From Malachius bipustulatus (taxonomy: Eukaryota > Arthropoda > Insecta > Coleoptera > Melyridae), in NCBI GenBank assembly GCA_910589415.1, contig OU342630.1, forward strand, positions 72,722,186 through 72,786,185: 64,000 nt of DNA, read 5' to 3'. Position 1 is the stretch's first letter. Every line of letters begins with the position of its first letter. The translations under genes were made by a program, and so were the position numbers. Shown one piece after another: positions 58,201 through 64,000 of this stretch. The notes below the pieces were generated by a model that ran no database searches, was not told the DNA's origin, and worked only from the letters and a program-made list of their open reading frames with translations.

Positions 58201-59832
58201 TTTATTGCTGAAGCATTTATGTTCCCACTTTACAATGAACTTTGTAGAAGTCTGCATAATGTTCGTCACAGCTCCGCCAATAATCGATCAGTTGTAGCTG
58301 TCCTAATTTCTCGTAATTAACCGAATTGCAATCGGTCTTTGAAATTCATTAATGGATTGCTTAGCTACAGTTTTATTAGGTGAATTTTCTTTTCAGTTCT
58401 GACCCTTAAATATACGCGCTACCTCTTGTAACTTCATGGAAGATCCAATTTACTGAGCAACACTGCGTTTAGCTATTTGTTTTACTTCATGCACAACTTC
58501 CTTCTATGAAGGCGTCTTCAGTTTTCCTCATCAAAACGTTGTAAACTAATAAAAAATTTAAACCTATGGTAATTTGTTAGTTGATGATGATCAATTACAG
58601 GCATTATTTTTTTTTACTGATTCCTGTCCAAGCAATTTTTTGTGCAGCCGATGATTGTTGAACTAGCATAATTATTCCATTCAGTAATTTAAAAATGAGA
58701 ACAAATAAATAACTTCTAGTTAAGAATCGATAAATCCCGATAATAACTATCCTGCATGATAAATCCCAAGGCCAGCGAAGAGGCGGGTATCTGAAACTCG
58801 GCCTGAGGCATTATTCAAGACCAGGATCGATCTCTTCCCGTTCCACGGTGATGTTTTGCTGAACTGATAAGTAGGCCAATGCTAGTAGGTCAAGTACGTC
58901 GCTGTTACGAAACAATTATATTCTGCAATGTTGCAAAAATGGAAAGTGTTACAAATTATGAACTACTGTGGGGAAAGTTGTTGTCGCTTCATATTTATTG
59001 ATATTGAAATTGAAACCCAAACCGTCATCACCCGGCACTTGTTTGCATTTGTTTATTTATTTAATTCCGGTAGAGTAGACACAATAATAATATTTTTTTA
59101 TAATTATTCAAGAGTGTGTGAAGAACTAAGAAGAAATCATGACGGTGCTCAATTTTTAGCTTTTTATTTGATAAGCATTGTTGCTTCTTGCTTCTATTTT
59201 TACTTGTTAATCGCTACACTCGGTGAAAATTATGCAAATTCACGAAAATATCTTGATTCTTATCAAATAAGTTATTATTAAAAAACGATTTTTTTCTTGA
59301 AACTTCAACACCCTGTAGTTAAAAAGTTAGGCCTCTTAGGGCATACGTTTATAGCCGAGTTTAATAGCGTTTATACTTACTTTTTTCTTGCAATGGTCTC
59401 ATAAATCACCCCCTGAATTTTCGAATTTTCTCCGTTCATTTTAGATACCTACACCCTATTTTTGGCATTTTTGGACGTAGTTTTCACAGGAAGATTTTAA
59501 AATTAGTCTGTTTTAATTTTGTGAGACTGAATACATATGTAAAATTTTCGGCCACAAAGCAGTGTTGCCACTTTTTGAAAAGTAGGTAAAGATTTTCTTC
59601 ACTTTTTTCCTCGCTGTTTTCAAAGGACGGGTTCTATAATTACATCGGCTCATTCGGAAGTACTTTAAAAGACGAAATCAATCTTACATCACAATGCAGG
59701 ATCGCATTAAAAAATAGTAACTTGGCGTTATAATCCTGTAATCCTGTATAATTATGTACTTATAAAACTTCGGCCGTTTTGAAAATAGCATAATATAGGT
59801 TTATCCTAAATAAGTGACTCCTTGGCTCATTC

Positions 59833-60472
59833 TAAGGAAAAAATTTCCCATAAACATGTGTCTGGAAATGTACCGTTTTTGAGATACAGGGTGTCATAAA
59901 AAATATTTTTCCAATATTTTTTGAAGATCTCGGGAACAGTATGAGATGCAGAACTCTTTTGTAGCTTTTGCAGGTACATGTCTAATTATTGGTGACCATG
60001 TGCCATTGGCGGAGATCTTACCATTTAGCGAAGCTTTTATGCTTATGTTTTCAAACATCCAAAGCGAGTTTCATCGTAAATGGCTGTTTTTCTCGAAAAC
60101 GGTTCACGTTAGCAATTATGAGTTATGACCAAGAGTACCTTGTTTGTGTAGTGAACATTGACGGTTTTAAATGCGCTTTTAAAATGTCAATTTTCCCAGT
60201 GTTGTAAATATTAAGGATAAAAAAACCTCAGTCAACCTTCAAATCTCCGCATTGGCATATAGCTCGGCATAATATAGCATATGAAGACAATTTAGTTAGC
60301 ATTAAAAAAGTAGCTAACATCTATTATAAGATTTGTGTAAAAGTTGAGCTCTGCATCTTATATTAAACAGTTCCCGAGATATCTTGAAAAATATGAAAAA
60401 AATAATTTTTTGACGGATCCGTATCTCAAAAACGGTGCATTTCCGGACACACGTTTATAGGAAATTTTTCAT
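59833..60472. mobile_element. Palindromic element B1 (~640 bp)
   Basis: The left arm (TTTCCCATAAACATGTGTCTGG, AAATGTACCGTTTTTGAGATAC, GATCTCGGGAACAGT, GATGCAGAACTC) pairs with the right arm (GAGCTCTGCATC, ACAGTTCCCGAGATATC, GTATCTCAAAAACGGTGCATTT, CCGGACACACGTTTATAGGAAA). The 60- and 72-codon frames inside are not genes. Confidence 0.8.
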
Positions 60473-60479
60473 TTTAATT

Positions 60480-60633
60480 TAATTTAACAATAAATTGCAT
60501 CCTTCCAAAAACAGTTCCCTTAGAAACTATCAAGTTTCCCAGAACACTATGCAGTTTCCCAGGAAACTATCTATATAACTACATATTTGTAAACATTTTT
60601 CTAATTTATATACCTTGTGTTTTTGGCAATAAA

Positions 60634-60665
<32 letters not shown>
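60480..60665 (+). repeat. ATT microsatellite, possibly a LINE tail
   Basis: TTTTTGGCAATAAATG is followed by about ten TTA/ATT units (60636-60665). A GGCAATAAA signal followed by a 3-bp microsatellite is a common 3' end of insect LINEs. Just upstream AAGTTTCCCAG and CAGTTTCCCAG recur. No LINE coding sequence is seen. Confidence 0.5.
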
Positions 60666-60666
<1 letters not shown>

Positions 60667-60788
60667 ACTATCAGCCTTTAAACCAGAGTGGCTTGGATCC
60701 TTATTAATATTCACTGTAGCGTTTTCCCCGAGGTTTTCCCTATGTTACCTTTCTTATACAACACGCTGTATAAGACACGCTGTATAGT

Positions 60789-61487
60789 TACAGGGTGTTT
60801 CTTTAATATTGCGAAAAAAATTAGGATAAAAAAATCCCATTAACGTTTAACCGGAAATGAGATACAGGGTGTTAAAAAGATTATTTTTTCAGTTTTTTTG
60901 AAGAAATCCCGGGAACTGTTTGAGATACAGAACTCAGCTTCTGTGTGGTGTCGTTATCATTGATATTAACTACTTTTTCCATGCTAGCAAATTTTTTTCA
61001 TATGCCATTGCGGAGATTTTAGGATTGAGATAAGTTTTTTGCTTTTCACTTTCCAAGACATGTTTTGAAACATCCAAAACGAGTTTTTCATCGCAAATGC
61101 CAGTTTTTCTCGAAAACGGTTCTAGCTGTTATGACCAAGAGTACCTTTTTTTGTATAAATAATATGGACGGCTTAAAATGAGCTTTTTAAATGTCAAAAC
61201 GCCGTATGTTGTAGATAATAGTAGGAAAAACATCGCGCAGCTCTATAATCTCTAACCATTGACATAATTATGAAAAAAAACATAGGTAACTAGCATTAAA
61301 AAACTAGCTAACATCAATGATGAGACATCTGCCTTCAAAAAAACTGTATAAATGATATTTTTTTGACACCCTGGATCTATAAAATGGTCCATTTCCGGAC
61401 ACACGTCCATGACGAATTTTTTGTTTATTTTTTACCAAAGAATTTGTCTTTCCATTTTTTATTCCAATATTGAAGAAACGCCCTGTA
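60789..61487. mobile_element. Palindromic element B2, related to B1 (~700 bp)
   Basis: The tips are TACAGGGTGTTTCTTTAATA and its partner TATTGAAGAAACGCCCTGTA. The interior shares AAATCCCGGGAACTGTTTGAG, ATACAGAACTC, CTCGAAAACGGTTC, GACCAAGAGTACCTT and GCTAACATC with B1, in the same left-to-right order. It is preceded by a 14-bp tandem ACACGCTGTATAAG/ACACGCTGTATAG. B1 lacks this outer tip, so B2 shows the full end of the family. Confidence 0.75.
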
Positions 61488-61753
61488 TATCTAAGGGACT
61501 ATTGAAAATGTAGCTCTGAAAGCTTTTAAGGGCGCCCTTCAAAAAGCGCAACTTTGTCAAATTTGACTTACTGTAGCTCTTCAAATAATAAAGATAATAC
61601 CGTTCGAGTACTGGATCTCTATGCATAGACAAGAAATTGCCCTGTACTATTACGTTGAATACAGAATAATTACACATAGAGAAATTGTTCGGCTCTATTT
61701 CAATGAGTTACCTACCATAGATACCTTCTTCACTGTTGCCATTATTACCAGTA

Positions 61754-61822
61754 ATCCCATTGAAACAGTTTATCATAGAAACTATCCAATTGAAACAATT
61801 TACCATAGAAACTACCTATCAA
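61754..61822 (+). repeat. ~30-bp tandem repeat, two units
   Basis: CCCATTGAAACAGTTTATCAT plus AGAAACTAT is followed by CCAATTGAAACAATTTACCAT plus AGAAACTAC. The 75-codon frame over it reads TVYHRNYPIETIYHRNY and is not supported as a gene. Confidence 0.75.
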
Positions 61823-63737
61823 CTGCAATGCGTCTATGTATAGAGTAGTTTCAGTACTTACTCGCACGGTATGTTAATTACATTGTACCTAGGTATTAAA
61901 AGATAGGTTTTGGGAAGCCTGTATCCTGTATAATATGTAGCTGCTGTTTATACTACTATATCACACATATAGGCTTCATTTAATCGTTTTCTTTGAAATA
62001 GTTATAGTTATTTTAAAACATATATCTTCCTGTTATAGCTAATGATAATAATTATGTTTGACAGAGTTGATAGCTTTAAAAAATGTTCCCCTATTTTTCT
62101 GTCATAATGATGAAAAATTGTGGAAATATGAAATATCGAGTGAAATATGCAATAAAAATAATAACTGTTTTAAACTAGAAATGCTAAGTAAAAGACTGTG
62201 CGATCATTATTATAAGAATCATGCGAAGGAACAATTTTTGGCTGAGCTTAAAAATGAACCCGCGGCCTCTAAAGAACAATGATAATACCTATTATTACTG
62301 ACTCATTCTTCATTTTCTTCTAGAATGAACAACGGAATTGCGTTAGAGTACACCGGATTTCTTGAACTTGGCCTGGATAATCTGGACGTTTCACTTTCAA
62401 AACTATTTGCTCCTTTTACATAATCTTACTTCACAATGTTTATCGTTGTTGTAACTTGTGATTATTGTAATTTTCTTCACTTTTTCTTTCGTGCACTCAT
62501 TTCTTAATAAATCTAATTCAGGTAAATAATTGTTACCAACTACTTACATGTTTTATATATCGTAGGAAAGTATGTTTAGGTCAATTTTTATTTTTTTATT
62601 AAAACTGAAAAATATTATATTATGTATGTGCCCAAATAATATCATCCCCCCTGCAATTACCATTGCCTGTTATGACCACTCTGATGAAAATAAAAAAATT
62701 CGATTCGACTTTTAAGACTCTGTGATGGTTTGGTTTTTTATTCATCATCTTAATATCCATTTCCGTTGTCGGCTTGAATAATTATTCTAGTTCCTTTCTA
62801 AAATAAATGACATTTACTTCATCACTGTTTGGCATTTGATATTGTGACGACTTTCTCATATTTAATAATAATTATTCTGAGCTTTTATTTACAGGTTTAA
62901 CTAACAGTACCTAATCCATTTTTCAATTGTAAACCTAAACAAACAAGAAACAATTTTTGTCACAATGAATTAACCGAGGAATTAACGTTTAACTTTTGCA
63001 ACCATGTGAAGTTGTCCACCAACCCCTCTCCCCCTCATGCCCCATATTGAATTTTGCAATTTTTTCCATCGCATTCGTTTGTTCATCGTCTTTGCGCCCT
63101 TTTAAAAATTAAAACTTTTATTTTTTTAATTTTCCTTCCGGTACTGTACTTCCAGTACCGTTTCCTTCCGACTCATTCTGTATTTTATTTACTTTATTTA
63201 CTTCTTCATAAGTCTCAAATCATTTTTGTTGTATATTATTTCCAGGATTCTTTGATGTTTGACATATGCTACTTTGGGTGCTTGATGATAGATGCTGCGA
63301 TTTTTTGGACTTATGTAATTTGCCAAGTGATTAGGGATATAGCACGAAAGAAAACGCAAAATATAGCGTTAAGTAACAATTAGCGAGAAAATTATAAAAA
63401 TTATCGACTACAGCTCAGCTATGAAATTCAGCCAATATCCGTACAAATGTCCGAAGTTATGTGACCTTGAAACGTCTTGTGAATCTTTAATTAATAATCT
63501 TTTTCATCAGTTAACTCAGTCAAGACCTTCGAGCAGTCATGACCTATGAGCATGCGCATTGTGTTGCGAGAAAAGCTCACCCGTTGGAAAGTTGCCATAT
63601 TTTCTACATCTAAATTTAAATTTAAATTCTACATTTAAATAGATCATCTTCTGCCCCATTCAAATTTTGTTCACAAGACACTTCACACAAAGTTTTTTAA
63701 CAATTTTTTAAACAGTTTGACAACAATTGAATTTGAA

Positions 63738-63755
63738 TGACCTGACCTGACCTGG
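63738..63755 (-). promoter_or_regulatory. Triple overlapping AGGTCA half-sites
   Basis: TGACCTGACCTGACCTGG reads on the minus strand as AGGTCAGGTCAGGTCA, three nuclear-receptor half-sites at 5-bp steps. They overlap, so only one receptor could bind at a time. It may be simple-sequence in origin. Confidence 0.3.
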
Positions 63756-64000
63756 CTGCCTATGGACAGTCAAATTACTCAAATTCAAATTCCTTTTCGC
63801 AGTCCCACCCTTCCAGTCTAATCTTCACTACGAAACCATATTATTAATTTTTTCAATGGTAGCTGATCTTGACTTGGCATTCTTGGCAACCAGACACCTG
63901 AAGTTTATCCAGCATCTCTTGTGGACACACAAAAACTACTCTTCCAACTCCAACCCTTCATTTTTCACATAAAAAAGCTTTTGAGTGGGGGAAATATTAT

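Larger units (their letters stand above)
55277..64000 (+). other. ftz-f1: ftz-f1 intron 2, incomplete at right edge
   Basis: Begins GTAAGT at 55277. No continuation of the ligand-binding domain was seen. Frames at 58928, 62058 and 63054 (74-117 codons) have protein-like stretches, the last with hydrophobic segments, but I recognise no family and they are not annotated. A GC-richer patch at about 58755-58900 contains a perfect NR5A site, CCAAGGCCA (58766-58774), and AGTAGGTCAAG near 58884. A perfect ROR-type site TAAATAGGTCA lies at 57467-57477. Confidence 0.7.

Noticed and set aside
58928..59281. 117-codon frame with hydrophobic segment
   Set aside because: No recognised motif and no exon-intron structure. 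AT-rich sequence readily yields such frames.
63054..63383. 109-codon hydrophobic frame near the right edge
   Set aside because: The C-terminal part follows a TTTCCAG and faintly recalls a membrane anchor, but nothing matches upstream and the composition (poly-T) gives hydrophobic frames by chance.
1..64000. CRISPR arrays, bacterial operons or ribosome binding sites
   Set aside because: Spliced nuclear-receptor exons, mariner, MITEs and LINEs show eukaryotic DNA. The tandem arrays present are transposon interiors.

Overview
The window is strongly AT-rich arthropod (almost certainly insect) nuclear DNA. It is dominated by one host gene, ftz-f1, the nuclear receptor FTZ-F1 (NR5A family), on the + strand. 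Only two coding exons are visible: the N-terminus plus DNA-binding domain (18409-19063), and the FTZ-F1 box, hinge and start of the ligand-binding domain (54591-55276). Their splice phases fit exactly. They are separated by an intron of about 35.5 kb, and the gene runs off the right edge with most of the ligand-binding domain still to come. The insect order cannot be fixed from this sequence.

Left part (1-17.5 kb): no protein-coding host gene is recognisable. It holds a dense set of palindromic DNA-transposon derivatives (a MITE pair, two large fold-back-like elements with tandem interiors, nested elements at 10.6-12.2 kb), a decayed LINE 3' end, a 5S-rRNA-like SINE at about 14.7 kb, and an orphan heat-shock-type promoter at 7.2-7.5 kb (heat-shock elements, TATA box and initiator) with no heat-shock ORF behind it. 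From 17.5 to 18.4 kb a GC/CpG-rich block forms the probable promoter and 5'UTR of the ftz-f1 transcript. It carries two perfect HR3/ROR-type monomer sites, which fits the known control of beta-ftz-f1 by HR3 in flies.

Intron 1 (19.1-54.6 kb) holds many snap-back elements sharing a TATACAGGGTG-like tip, a 1.43-kb Tc1/mariner-type TIR element enclosing a reverse-transcriptase fragment, and an apparently intact irritans-type mariner (29790-31083, antisense to ftz-f1). It also holds a 584-bp TIR element with 6-bp target duplications, LINE relics, a diverged tandem duplication, microsatellites and two GC-richer unique islands (43.2 and 46.7 kb) that are candidates for enhancers or alternative exons. 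The intron after 55276 carries two related palindromic elements near 60-61 kb and a possible LINE tail.

Most short open frames here are chance frames in other strands, inside repeats or in introns. They are not annotated as genes.
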